A stretch of DNA of 64,000 bases from Thermogemmatispora carboxidivorans (GCF_000702505.1 NZ_JNIM01000001.1:1426001-1490000), one strand, 5' to 3'; positions 1-8,041 are shown, numbered from the stretch's first letter. Numbers and translations: made by a program. The notes: generated by a model from the sequence alone, not told the origin.

Positions 1-329
1 ATCGTGTAACGTACCTCCGTTCCTCCCGCGATGGGGACCAGGTCAACCACCAGGTGGGCGCGGAAAGCCCCGGCCATTGCCAGCGGCTCGCCGACCATCT
101 CTGCGACCAGATGATCAGGCTCATGCGCCTCCAGCAAAGCACCGTGGGCGCGGGCACGGATGGTCATGAATTGGATCTTGACCGCCAGCTGTGCCTCGTA
201 GTGGGTATCGTCCAAACGCTGCGCCTGCTCACAGCCTGGGACGACTCGACAAAGCTGAGCCGGGTCCATAAAGATCTGCCAGACCTCTTCCCGAGGTGCG
301 CTGACACTGACCGCTCCGTTGAGCTTCAT
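1..329 (-). CDS. CoxG-like SRPBCC family protein (partial, cut by window start)
   Basis: Read leftward from an ATG at 329, the protein starts MKLNGAVSVSAPREEVWQIF and stays open to the window edge. The opening pattern (a strand, then a V-W-x-hydrophobic helix, then DPAQLCRVVPGCE) is that of the CoxG/SRPBCC ligand-binding family, described as carbon monoxide dehydrogenase subunit G and also found with other oxidoreductases as a lipid- or cofactor-binding helix-grip protein. A good Shine-Dalgarno GGAGG lies at 336-340. The ATG overlaps the TGA of the upstream oxidoreductase by four bases (ATGA), so the two are probably translationally coupled. No CO dehydrogenase subunit is visible here, so the exact role is open. 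Confidence 0.75.
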   Translation of the reverse strand, partial: MKLNGAVSVSAPREEVWQIFMDPAQLCRVVPGCEQAQRLDDTHYEAQLAVKIQFMTIRARAHGALLEAHEPDHLVAEMVGEPLAMAGAFRAHLVVDLVPIAGGTEVRYT

Positions 330-1270
330 AATACACCTCCTGGCAGCAAGGCTGCCACCTCTTTCCCCATGCGCAAGGAAGACTCATGATCTAACTGAGG
401 TCTGATTACGGCGCCGATGGCGTAGATGCCCGGGATCGTGGTGCGATAATGGGCATCTACGGCGATCGTCCCTGTGGCGGTGAGTGAGACACCACTGCCT
501 TTCAGCCAGTGCGTGCCAGCTAGCAGGCCGGTAGCGTAGATCAAGGTATCGGCCTCGACCTCCACCGACTGCTGATCATGAGAGCGCAAGCGCACAGCGC
601 TGAGGCGAGGGAAGCCGCAGATCTCCTGTATCGTTCCGCAGAGCCTGACAGAGCGACCATTGCCGCTGGTGGGGGCTGCTGTGATCACCTCCAGGCCAGC
701 CTCCTCCAGCCGCCTGGCCGTGGCCAGGGCGTAGCGCGAATCGCCGTAGACCAGGGCGCGCCGCCCCGGCAGGTAACCACGGGCCAGCAGCTGCAGAGCC
801 AGTACGGGGGTCATGACTCCCGCCGGGCGCGTCCCCGGAATGGCATCATGCTCGCGGGGACACTCCACGCCGCCACAGGCAATCACTACCTGGCGAGCAC
901 GCAGCTGCGCCGTACCCTGGCGCCGCCGGACGACCAGCGTATGGGTCGGCTCGGCAGCGCTGGCAGGTAACAGCCCCACTGCCGTCGTTTGCAGGAGCAG
1001 CCTCACCCCCGCAGGAAGCTGAAAATCCCGGAGCAGCTCCCACTCTGCTTCAAAGCCGTCGGCTGGCAACAGGTAGCGCAGCAGACCGCCCACCTGCTCC
1101 TGATAATCGAGCACCACCGTGCGCCCGAGTGCCGCGGCCCCACTGTGCAGCAGGCTCAAGGCGCTCAGGCCAGCTCCGACAATGGCCAGATCATAAACCT
1201 CTCCCTCATGCAGGTCTTCCATCAGAGGCATGTCCTCCAAGGTATGTACTGACATCTGCTCCTTCCTCAT
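326..1270 (-). CDS. FAD/NAD(P)-dependent oxidoreductase (thioredoxin-reductase-like fold)
   Basis: This 314-residue flavoprotein has an N-terminal dinucleotide-binding motif (VGAGLSALSLL, about residue 31). A second nucleotide-binding core lies near residue 170 (ALVYGDSRYALATARRL), and a C-terminal FAD motif ends in GIYAIGAV. It also has ACGGVECPR, the usual landmark of the small oxidoreductase that pairs with GlpA-like dehydrogenases. The larger partner is encoded 57 bp upstream, as in opine/glycerol-3-phosphate-type two-flavoprotein dehydrogenases. The ATG at 1270 is preceded by AAAGGA with five bases of spacing, better than the internal ATG at 1255. The substrate cannot be told from sequence. 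Confidence 0.82.
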   Translation of the reverse strand: MRKEQMSVHTLEDMPLMEDLHEGEVYDLAIVGAGLSALSLLHSGAAALGRTVVLDYQEQVGGLLRYLLPADGFEAEWELLRDFQLPAGVRLLLQTTAVGLLPASAAEPTHTLVVRRRQGTAQLRARQVVIACGGVECPREHDAIPGTRPAGVMTPVLALQLLARGYLPGRRALVYGDSRYALATARRLEEAGLEVITAAPTSGNGRSVRLCGTIQEICGFPRLSAVRLRSHDQQSVEVEADTLIYATGLLAGTHWLKGSGVSLTATGTIAVDAHYRTTIPGIYAIGAVIRPQLDHESSLRMGKEVAALLPGGVL

Positions 1271-1327
1271 CTACATCCTTTGTTCCTGTTCCAACCGCAA
1301 CCATCTCTCAGCACCTGCCCATTGTCC

Positions 1328-2779
1328 TCACTTGGGCCGCTCGCCGCTGCGGGCGGGAACGCCCCCGAGGCGCGTCGGGCGCTCGACCAGCAAGCGCGAG
1401 CCGGGGGCATGCTTTTCCAGAGACAAAGGATCGCGTCCCTGCTCCTGCTGGAACAATTCGATCAGACGAGGGAGACAGAGATTGCCCTGACACTCGCCCA
1501 ACATCGCGCCCGTCCGTCGCTTCAGGCCATCCAGAGTCTGCGGCGGGAGAGGTGAACGCAGAGCGGCCAGGACCTCACCGCGGGTAATCGAACGACAGAG
1601 ACAGATCACCTCGCCATCTTCATGAGCGGCTTCGCTCAACGGCTCCGGCAGCCCTTCGCGGTAGCTTGTACGCAGGCGCAGCCCTAACGTCTCCCCGACT
1701 AGCGTGCCAACGTAGCGCCCGATGGCCGGTGAAGCCGACAGGCCAGTAGAGCGAATGCCTGCAACATGAAGCAGACGCTTGCTGACGGTTGACGGGCGAA
1801 TGATATAGTCGCCGGTGCTACTCACGGCGCGTAAGCCAGCGAACTGGCGCACAGTAGAGGCCGTGGCCATTGCCGGCACCAGCCTTCCCACTCCTTGGCG
1901 AATACGCTGCTGTCCCGCTGTGGTTGTTGCCAGGTCCCTCTTATCGCTGACATCCTCCGCCGTTGGCCCGAGCAGCACGCCACCAAAGACAATCGGCGTC
2001 ACTAAAATACCCTTGGAGACCTGGCTTGGGACCGGCAGAATGATCTGAGCTACGCCGTGGTCCTCCTCGGTGATCAGGAACTCACCCTTGCGCGGGGTGA
2101 GGCTGAAAGAATGATCACCCGCCAGGCGTGCAAGCTCATCAGCCCACAATCCAGCGGCATTGACGACGAGGGCCGCTGAGAAGGTCTTGCCGCTGGCCGT
2201 ATGGACCCGAAGCCGTTCTGGTTCCACCTCAACGGCGTTCACGCGCTCGTCCAGGAAGAGGCGGGCCCCATTGAGGAGGGCATGCTCGCAATAGGCGCGC
2301 GTCGTCCAAAAAGGATCGATCACTCCTTCGCCTTCGACCAGGACGCCGCCGACGATCTGCTCGTTCACGTAAGGGGCAGCCTCCAAAATCTCTGCCCGAC
2401 TCAATGGCTGCAGCGTGACCCCGTTGGCTGTGGCTGTCGGCACAATCTCCCTGGCAATGGTAGCCTGTTCCTGCTCGTTGAGGGCCACCATCAGGGCCCC
2501 CGTCTGCAGATAGGGAATGTGCAGGCGCGCGATGACCTCCGGCCACAGCTGGCGCGCTTCGGCCAGCAAACGCGCCTCCAGGGTGCCGGGCCGAGCATCG
2601 AAGCCAGTGTGAACGATAGCACTGTTGGCCTTGCTGGTTCCCTCACAGACATCGGGATACTGCTCCAGCAAAGCAATACTGGCATCGTAACGCGCAAGCT
2701 CGCGCAGAATCGCGCAACCAACAACACCCCCGCCAATCACAAGAATATCAACATCAAAATCTCTGCTGGTCATCTCCAT
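1328..2779 (-). CDS. GlpA-like FAD-dependent dehydrogenase with C-terminal BFD-type [2Fe-2S] domain
   Basis: The protein is 483 residues. Residues about 8-370 form a DAO/GlpA-type FAD oxidoreductase (VIGGGVVGCAILREL dinucleotide fold, GTSKANSAIVHTGFD flavin region, GIRSTGLSASPAIG near the end). Residues about 395-460 carry the bacterioferritin-associated-ferredoxin-like cysteine pattern (CLCR, then GECQGNLC), expected to bind a [2Fe-2S] cluster. The layout matches anaerobic glycerol-3-phosphate dehydrogenase subunit A and relatives that feed electrons to a small flavoprotein partner, here encoded next. It is the first gene of the leftward operon, with its own promoter and operator upstream. 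The substrate may be glycerol 3-phosphate or another 2-hydroxy acid. Confidence 0.8.
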   Translation of the reverse strand: MEMTSRDFDVDILVIGGGVVGCAILRELARYDASIALLEQYPDVCEGTSKANSAIVHTGFDARPGTLEARLLAEARQLWPEVIARLHIPYLQTGALMVALNEQEQATIAREIVPTATANGVTLQPLSRAEILEAAPYVNEQIVGGVLVEGEGVIDPFWTTRAYCEHALLNGARLFLDERVNAVEVEPERLRVHTASGKTFSAALVVNAAGLWADELARLAGDHSFSLTPRKGEFLITEEDHGVAQIILPVPSQVSKGILVTPIVFGGVLLGPTAEDVSDKRDLATTTAGQQRIRQGVGRLVPAMATASTVRQFAGLRAVSSTGDYIIRPSTVSKRLLHVAGIRSTGLSASPAIGRYVGTLVGETLGLRLRTSYREGLPEPLSEAAHEDGEVICLCRSITRGEVLAALRSPLPPQTLDGLKRRTGAMLGECQGNLCLPRLIELFQQEQGRDPLSLEKHAPGSRLLVERPTRLGGVPARSGERPK

Positions 2780-2920
2780 ATACCTGCCTGATTACCTTCC
2801 TCGCTGGCGCTCTCCGCCTCGCCCGATCTCGCTGAGTGCCCGCTCTCGCAACGACGACCAGCGCAGGCCCTCAGTCCCTCTCTCTCCCCTCCCCCTCGCT
2901 TCTGTCCAGGTGGATCTGAT

Positions 2921-2962
2921 AACTTATGATATAAGTTTACGGATTAGGCGATGATTTGTCAA
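2921..2962 (-). promoter_or_regulatory. Promoter with overlapping palindromic operator for the flavoprotein operon
   Basis: On the minus strand, TTGACA (2957-2962) is followed after 17 bases by TAAACT (2934-2939). A perfect inverted repeat, AACTTAT-N3-ATAAGTT (2921-2937), overlaps the -10 and the predicted start point, the classic place for a repressor. No regulator is encoded beside it. The rest of 2780-3150 is a leader of about 150 bases on the gene side and otherwise unremarkable sequence with no convincing gene. Confidence 0.65.
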
Positions 2963-3150
2963 CATTTTCTCTCTCATCATTGACGCAAGGCTGCCAGGCA
3001 AAGGACGAGCGTGGCTAAAGTCGGGGGAGGAGATAGTGACCGGAAGGAAAGCAACGTTGAGAAAGGAGGCTACCTATTGGAGAGAGGTCGCTGACTCAGG
3101 CGAAGGGGAGATCGATCAGCGGCGGCCTGTCAAGTTCGGTCCGTGCTGGG

Positions 3151-3196
3151 GCTGGTGGCGCCGGCAGCGCAAAAACGCTGGTGGGCCGGCGCCAGC
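3151..3196 (-). terminator. GC-rich hairpin at the end of the ECF transporter operon
   Basis: GGCGCCGGC (3157-3165) pairs with GCCGGCGCC (3185-3193), and inside it AGCG (3166-3169) pairs with CGCT (3176-3179). The structure touches the stop codon of the ecfT gene. There is no run of T after it, so it may act with Rho or protect the 3' end rather than act as a classical intrinsic terminator. Confidence 0.45.
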
Positions 3197-4035
3197 TAGA
3201 AAGGGCTGACAAGGTTCAGAGCCACCAACAGCCCGCAGAGCAGCAGGCAGCAAGCCAGCGCCAGACTATCGGAGCCAGTCCACTGCAGCGCGTGCAGCTT
3301 ACTCCGCCGCCAGCCGCGGTAGCCGGCGCGATAGCAACGGGCCTCCATTGCTGTGCTCAGCATCTCCACGCGCTGCAGCCCGCTCATAAAGAGGGGCACG
3401 ATGATCCCACTCAGCGCGCGAATACGCTGCCAGGGATTACCCCGTCCGAAGCGTACACCGCGCGTTGCCTGGGCGATGCTCAAGCGCTCCACCTCGGTGA
3501 TGAGAAGCGGCACGAACTTCAGAGCAATGACAAAGACCATGACCAGCTCGTGAACCGGCAGCCCGAGGCGGCGGAGTGGACGCAGCAAGGCCTCAGCCCC
3601 GTCAGCCAGATCGACCAGCGAAGTCGTCAGCATCAGGAGCGAGGTCAAATAATACAGGAAGATCACCCGCAGATCGACTTGTGTGCTATGAATGAGGCCC
3701 TCCCAAGAGATCGTCAACACGCCCCAGTGCCAGATGATGCTGTTTGCCTGTGTGCTTGAGGTATAGAACAGGACCTGAAAGGCGTAGAGTACCAGCAGAA
3801 AGCTAATGAACATGCGCATACCCTGCAGCACGTAGCGCAGCGGCAGACGAGAGAGCCACTGAAGGAAGAGGCAAAAAACGAAGCAGAAAGCCAGCGCGGC
3901 GAACTGGCTAATATAGGTAAAAGCCGCCACGGTGAAGGCAAAACAGAGAATCTTGGCCCGGGGATCAAGGCGTGTCAGCCAGGAGCCGTTATCGACGTAT
4001 TGACCAAAGGAGATATGGCGTGAGATCTCGATCAT
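3196..4035 (-). CDS. ecfT: ECF transporter T component (EcfT)
   Basis: This membrane scaffold of an energy-coupling factor vitamin importer joins the substrate-binding S protein to the two ATPases. It has several hydrophobic helices after WLTRLDPRAKILCF, typical of the family start. The cytoplasmic coupling region holds an Ala-Arg-Gly-type segment (IAQATRGVRFGRGNPW) and a second one near the end (AMEARCYRAGYRG), both EcfT hallmarks that contact the ATPases. I chose the ATG at 4035 (MIEISRHISFGQ) because AGGTGG sits six bases ahead. A TTG at 4062 would overlap the preceding gene but has no such site. It is the last gene of the S-A1-A2-T operon. Confidence 0.9.
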   Translation of the reverse strand: MIEISRHISFGQYVDNGSWLTRLDPRAKILCFAFTVAAFTYISQFAALAFCFVFCLFLQWLSRLPLRYVLQGMRMFISFLLVLYAFQVLFYTSSTQANSIIWHWGVLTISWEGLIHSTQVDLRVIFLYYLTSLLMLTTSLVDLADGAEALLRPLRRLGLPVHELVMVFVIALKFVPLLITEVERLSIAQATRGVRFGRGNPWQRIRALSGIIVPLFMSGLQRVEMLSTAMEARCYRAGYRGWRRSKLHALQWTGSDSLALACCLLLCGLLVALNLVSPF

Positions 4036-4058
4036 AATGTTCCACCTACTGGCAAATC

Positions 4059-4943
4059 TCAAGAAGAGGAGAGCTGAGGCTTCTGACTGGCGGCATGTGG
4101 AAGGAAGCGCGCCAGCTCCTCTTCAAGCTCGGCTAAGGTCAGCACATCGCAACGGAGAGCGGGCCAGAGAGAGCGCAGGCCCAGAGCGATCTGCGTCATC
4201 TCGGGCAAAGTAATGTCGAGGGCCAGCAGCTTCTCGGCGTGGGCCAGCACCTCGCGCGAGCTACCGCTCAAGGCCACCCGTCCCTCATGGAGGACGATCA
4301 CCTGATCAGCCAGCGCCGCCACGTCGGCCAGGCTGCTGGAGGTGAGTACGATTGTCAGCTGGCGTTGCGCCTTCAAGCGCTGGAGCAAAGCCTGCAGTTC
4401 CTGCCGGCCTTGGGGATCGAGACCTGCCATCGGCTCATCAAAGAGAATCGCCTCCGGCTCCAGTGCCAGCACCCCGGCGATCGCCACCCGGCGTTTCTGT
4501 CCACCGCTCAGGGAGGCAATATAGCGCGTACGAAACTCCTCATAGGGAAGTCCTACCGCCTCCAATGCTTCCTGAACCAGGCGCCGTGACTGCGCTGGTG
4601 AGAGCCTTTTCCGACGGGGTCCGAAAGAGACATCCTTGCCCACCGTCTCCTCAAAGAGCTGGGCCTCCGGCGACTGGAAGACGATCCCGACGCGCAAGCG
4701 CAGGGCCTCGAGATCGAAAGCGGCCTGGTAAATATCCTGACCGCGAAAGAGCACCGAGCCGCGGCTCGGTCGCAGCAGGCCCAGCAGCGTCAGCAACAGC
4801 GTTGACTTGCCGGCCTGCGTTGGCCCCACAATGGCGGTGATCTTCCCCTCGGGGATCGTCAGGCTACAGCCCTTGAGGGCCTCGACCGCAAAGGGAGTTC
4901 CGCGCATGCGGGTATAGAAGACATCCTTTACTTCAAAGAGCAT
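4059..4943 (-). CDS. ecfA2: ECF transporter ATPase EcfA2
   Basis: This is one of two ABC ATPases powering the ECF importer. It has Walker A GPTQAGKST (about residue 40), a Q-loop in GIVFQSPEAQLFEETV, signature LSGGQKRRVAIAG, Walker B AILFDEPMAGLDP and an H-loop region where the usual His is replaced (VLTSSSLADVA). The A in GPTQAGKS is also unusual, since most relatives have G-x-x-G-S-G-K. The altered H-loop suggests this site is weak or non-hydrolytic, which would make the ATPase pair asymmetric. It overlaps ecfA1 by 16 bases. The 294-residue length is normal. Confidence 0.88.
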   Translation of the reverse strand: MLFEVKDVFYTRMRGTPFAVEALKGCSLTIPEGKITAIVGPTQAGKSTLLLTLLGLLRPSRGSVLFRGQDIYQAAFDLEALRLRVGIVFQSPEAQLFEETVGKDVSFGPRRKRLSPAQSRRLVQEALEAVGLPYEEFRTRYIASLSGGQKRRVAIAGVLALEPEAILFDEPMAGLDPQGRQELQALLQRLKAQRQLTIVLTSSSLADVAALADQVIVLHEGRVALSGSSREVLAHAEKLLALDITLPEMTQIALGLRSLWPALRCDVLTLAELEEELARFLPHAASQKPQLSSS

Positions 4944-5767
4944 AAAGCCGCCTTCAGATCATCCAGAGTCAGAATCACCTCTGGGAGCTGCGACCAGCCT
5001 CTAGCGCGCAACCGTTGACCGAGCTGGGTAATCAGTGGCAGGCCCAGGCCAGCGCGTTCCAGCTCCTCTCGATGGCGCAGAACATGGGCCGGTGTTCCAT
5101 CCAGCAGGACGTGTCCCCGATCCATGACAATCACGCGATCAAAATCGACCAGCTCATACATATGATGCGTAATATGGAGCACCGTAATGCCTCGCTCACG
5201 TGCCAGGCGGCGTACCGTCTCAAGCAGCTGCTCGGCAGTGCGTCCGGGAATCATCGTCGTTGGCTCATCCAGGATGAGGTAGCGGGGGCGCATGGCCAGG
5301 ACGCCGGCCACGGCCAGACGCTGCTTTTGGCCCTGAGAGAGATCGCTCACCGCGTGTCTGGCGTATGGTCGCAGGTCCAGCAGATCGAGCATCTCCTCAA
5401 CGCGCTCCTCGATTTCGAAGCGTGGCAGACCCAGATTTTCCGGCCCAAAGGCGATCTCATCGATCACCGTATTAGCGACCAGCTGATCATCGGGGTTTTG
5501 AAAGACGAGGCCCACGGACTGGCGGATCTGCCAGAGGCTCTCGCCGCCGGCATCCGTGCGCAGACCATCGACGATCACGCTCCCCCGCTGTGGCAGCAAG
5601 ATAGCCGCCAGCAGTCGGGCCAGTGTGCTCTTGCCCGAGCCATTGTGACCGATGAGGGCGATAGTCTCGCCCTCACCGATCCGTAGCGTAACCTCTTCCA
5701 GGGCTGGAGCGATCCCTTCTTCAGCCTCGCCACTATAGCGGAACGTAACGTTATTGACTTCGATCAT
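4928..5767 (-). CDS. ecfA1: ECF transporter ATPase EcfA1
   Basis: This 279-residue ABC ATPase of the ECF module has a canonical Walker A (GHNGSGKST, about residue 40), Q-loop VFQNPDDQLVANTV, signature LSQGQKQRLAVAG, Walker B YLILDEPTTM and an intact H-loop (LHITHHMYE). VFQNPDDQ and the following TVIDEIAFGPENLG are strongly diagnostic of EcfA. It lies between the S component and ecfA2 in a tight operon (21-base gap to the S gene, 16-base overlap with ecfA2). Of the two ATPases this one has the complete catalytic set. Confidence 0.9.
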   Translation of the reverse strand: MIEVNNVTFRYSGEAEEGIAPALEEVTLRIGEGETIALIGHNGSGKSTLARLLAAILLPQRGSVIVDGLRTDAGGESLWQIRQSVGLVFQNPDDQLVANTVIDEIAFGPENLGLPRFEIEERVEEMLDLLDLRPYARHAVSDLSQGQKQRLAVAGVLAMRPRYLILDEPTTMIPGRTAEQLLETVRRLARERGITVLHITHHMYELVDFDRVIVMDRGHVLLDGTPAHVLRHREELERAGLGLPLITQLGQRLRARGWSQLPEVILTLDDLKAALCSLK

Positions 5768-5787
5768 GGCTCAGCGCGCCTGGCTCC

Positions 5788-6408
5788 TTAGTAAGGCAGG
5801 GTATCGCGTGGTCTGGTCTCGCGTGCGCGCGCCAGCCGGCCCCGCACCGCCTCGTAGGAGCGCACGATCAAAGTAATCACGATAGCTGCCGCGATTGCTT
5901 CCACCACGGCCTGGGGAATAATCAAGACAATGAAGCCCCAAGTCAGATAACCGCGCAGAAAACCGAGGCCGAGCACAAAGACTGTATTGGTGGCCGAGCC
6001 GACGGCGCCCGCCAGAGCCGAGGCCGCCGTGCGATTCGTGCGCTGCAGAGCGGCGAAAGCCAGCCACGAGGTCAGGCCAATCAGAATGCGCGGCAGGAAA
6101 GCGATCAGCGGGTCTTTGAACAGAGGGCTGCCGGCGCGCAGGAAGCTGGTCAGGCCAAAAAAGAAACCCGTGATCATACCGACCAACGGGCCTTCAAGGA
6201 CAGAACCGACGATCACCGGCAGATGCTCCGTAGTGGCGGCCCCTGCCGGCGTTGGCAGAGGAATATAGCCGATGAAAGGAATGTAGGCCATTAAGATGGT
6301 CAGGCCGGCCAGCACGCCGGCTGTGACGATGCGTCTCGTCGAGAGTGACCAGGGAGATTCCTTCGGAGGCGTGAATTTGCCCTGTGGGCTAAACGTGTCA
6401 TTGCTCAA
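5788..6408 (-). CDS. ECF transporter substrate-binding S component (possibly PanT-like)
   Basis: This 206-residue membrane protein has about six hydrophobic helices. An N-terminal segment (RRIVTAGVLAGLTILMAYIP) and a loop of prolines and threonines leading to EHLPVIVGSVLEGPLVGMITGFFFGL fit the S-component fold, in which helices 1-3 hold the contact with EcfT. The HLPVIVG...GP.VG pattern resembles the COG4684/PanT group linked to pantothenate uptake, but I cannot settle the substrate by eye. It is the first gene of the ECF operon and has a strong upstream promoter with a hairpin in the leader. Confidence 0.8.
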   Translation of the reverse strand: MSNDTFSPQGKFTPPKESPWSLSTRRIVTAGVLAGLTILMAYIPFIGYIPLPTPAGAATTEHLPVIVGSVLEGPLVGMITGFFFGLTSFLRAGSPLFKDPLIAFLPRILIGLTSWLAFAALQRTNRTAASALAGAVGSATNTVFVLGLGFLRGYLTWGFIVLIIPQAVVEAIAAAIVITLIVRSYEAVRGRLARARETRPRDTLPY

Positions 6409-6566
6409 CGCTGGTACTCCTTTGGTCCAGAAGCACTAGCTAGCTGCGGCAGCGCATTGCCTCATCTACCAGCGCCGGCGGACAGGAGAGCACAACGGGC
6501 CGAAGCCAGCGCTGGCCAGGATGCAGCAATGAATCCATCCGCGATGCAAGAAAAAATAGCCGGACT

Positions 6567-6616
6567 ACAAAAAAACCTCCTCTCCTCTTACCAGAAAGAA
6601 GTCGAAGGAGGTTTTT
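6567..6616 (-). terminator. Intrinsic terminator or leader attenuator between rpiA and the ECF operon
   Basis: AAAAACCTCC (with a following T) and AGGAGGTTTTT form a 10-11 bp stem around a loop of about 24 bases. On the minus strand the stem runs into seven T residues, so it reads as an intrinsic terminator for rpiA transcripts. It also lies just downstream of the strong promoter at 6632-6661, so transcripts for the ECF operon begin with it. The remaining leader (6409-6566) shows no riboswitch I recognise. Confidence 0.75.
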
Positions 6617-6631
6617 AAATATCTTAAAAAG

Positions 6632-6661
6632 ATTATAATGACAAAGCAAGTGAGCTGTCAA
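6632..6661 (-). promoter_or_regulatory. Near-consensus sigma-70 promoter for the ECF operon
   Basis: On the minus strand, TTGACA (6656-6661) and TATAAT (6632-6637) are separated by 18 bases. The -35 overlaps the stop codon of rpiA. The predicted start near 6625 leaves a 217-base leader before the S-component gene. Confidence 0.75.
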
Positions 6662-7416
6662 GGAAGAGTGGGGTTGGCCGTGGTCCCGCTATCGGCCTGG
6701 GAGTGGCGGACCAGATGGGTGATGCCTGCTGGTCCTGCGATCAGAGCCTCGGTAGTCATATGCAAGAAGAGGCCGGTTTCAACCACGCCCACGATGCGCC
6801 GCAGACGGTTCTCCAACTCGCCTGGGTCGGCGATGCCGTTGGGGAAGTAACAATCGAGAATGAGATTGCCATTGTCTGTATAGAAAGGCTGGTCGTTGCG
6901 CTGACGCAGGCGGGCCTCAGCTCCGAGGGCCTCGAGACGGCGTCTGACCGGAGTCAAGGCGAAGGGCACAGTTTCGATAGGCAGAGGAACGTGGAGGCCG
7001 AGCAGCGGCACTTGCTTGGTGACGTCGGCGATCACGATGAAGCGGCGTGAAGCTGAGGCCACCACCTTTTCGCGGAGCAAGGCGCCGCCGCCTCCCTTAA
7101 TGAGGTGGAGATGAGGGTCGATTTCATCGGTGCCGTCGATATCCAGATCCAGCTCGGGGTGATGATCAAGGTCCGTCAGGGGGATACCCACTTCGCGCGC
7201 TACGGCTTCGGTCCGTTCCGAAGTAGGCACGGCTCCTGTGATCCGCAAGCCTTCCTGTTGGAGCCGGCGTCCCAGAGCGCGGATCATCCACTCGGCGGTT
7301 GAGCCAGTGCCCAGGCCGATGACCATGCCCGTTTCGACCAGAGCGGCGGCTGCCTCGCCCACCGCCCGCTTCCAGGCTTCTTTCTCTGGCAATTGTGCGC
7401 TTTCGCTTTCCTTCAT
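6658..7416 (-). CDS. rpiA: Ribose-5-phosphate isomerase A
   Basis: RpiA interconverts ribose 5-phosphate and ribulose 5-phosphate in the pentose phosphate pathway. Family motifs are all present: GLGTGSTAEWMI (phosphate loop), TSERTEAVAREVGIPL, DLDIDGTDEIDP with the catalytic Asp, and LIKGGGGALLREKVVA. The ATG at 7416 starts MKESESAQLPEKEAWKRAVG. A longer open frame reaches 7713, but its first 99 residues are arginine- and serine-rich and do not match the family. The resulting 252 residues are slightly longer than the usual 220-235, mainly from a tail after the last family motif. Confidence 0.93.
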   Translation of the reverse strand: MKESESAQLPEKEAWKRAVGEAAAALVETGMVIGLGTGSTAEWMIRALGRRLQQEGLRITGAVPTSERTEAVAREVGIPLTDLDHHPELDLDIDGTDEIDPHLHLIKGGGGALLREKVVASASRRFIVIADVTKQVPLLGLHVPLPIETVPFALTPVRRRLEALGAEARLRQRNDQPFYTDNGNLILDCYFPNGIADPGELENRLRRIVGVVETGLFLHMTTEALIAGPAGITHLVRHSQADSGTTANPTLP

Positions 7417-7851
7417 GCTCTTTATCCTCGCTCGTTGCTCACATGAGTTGAGAGAGAGAAGCCAGAGGCAAGAGCATAGGGGCCTCTCTCTCCTCCTATT
7501 TCTATAGCATATCTCAAAGGTGGGCTGGATGCCCACACGCTGATCCGCGGTCTCCCCCGCACTGTCGCTTCCGGCGGAAGAGGAGCGAGCGGCGGCCTGC
7601 CTGTCAGCCAGACAGACAGACTGCCTGTGGCGGCGATGGGGGAAGAAAGTCGGCGGCAGCCTTGCTGTTCCTGGGAGTGGGAGAGTAACCCCTCTTGGGG
7701 AGAAGCTTTTCAAAACGGGCCCCTTTCCAGTACTATGTACTTAAGAGCAGCAGGCGTAGTCACCCTTTTCTGTCTACTTTCCAGCCTGCCACCCCTCAAG
7801 AGCAAGAGTCGGCCTCTGCAGTGCTTGATTGAGGTGGAAAGGCTCGCCCGC

Positions 7852-7880
7852 TTGTCATCCCAGCCCTGGCGTGGTATCAT
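7852..7880 (+). promoter_or_regulatory. Sigma-70 promoter for the receiver/DUF4388/roadblock gene
   Basis: TTGTCA (7852-7857) and TATCAT (7875-7880) are separated by exactly 17 bases. The predicted start near 7887 gives a leader of about 155 bases before the ATG at 8042. Confidence 0.65.
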
Positions 7881-7913
7881 CGTGCCGTAGCGAGAGAAGG
7901 GAGCGTGCGCTGT

Positions 7914-8041
7914 GTGGTAGGGAGGAGCAGCCGCACGAGGTGCCGAGAGCAAGCGAAGCATGAGGATACCGAAAGTGAGCTGTGCGCCGGCTTCTCAAGA
8001 ATATGATGCAGAGATAGTCAACCCTCACGAGGATGCTGAAA
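7914..8041 (+). repeat. Degenerate CRISPR-repeat-like segments in a gene leader
   Basis: Three segments resemble the repeat of the array at 52244-53394. A stretch of about 36 bases from 7914 includes an exact CCGCACGAGG (7931-7940). GCATGAGGATACCGAAAG (7958-7975) matches the repeat's 3' end at 16 of 18 positions. CACGAGGATGCTGAAA (8026-8041) matches at 15 of 16 and also serves as the ribosome-binding stretch before the ATG at 8042. There is no regular spacing, so this is not a functional array. Confidence 0.5.

Larger units (their letters stand above)
7417..8041 (+). other. Divergent intergenic region between rpiA and the receiver/DUF4388 gene
   Basis: About 625 bases with no believable gene. 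It holds a palindrome AGTAC-TAT-GTACT (7729-7741), the rightward promoter at 7852-7880 and three short stretches resembling the CRISPR repeat of this window (7914-8041). The short open frames here have unlikely composition. Confidence 0.6.
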
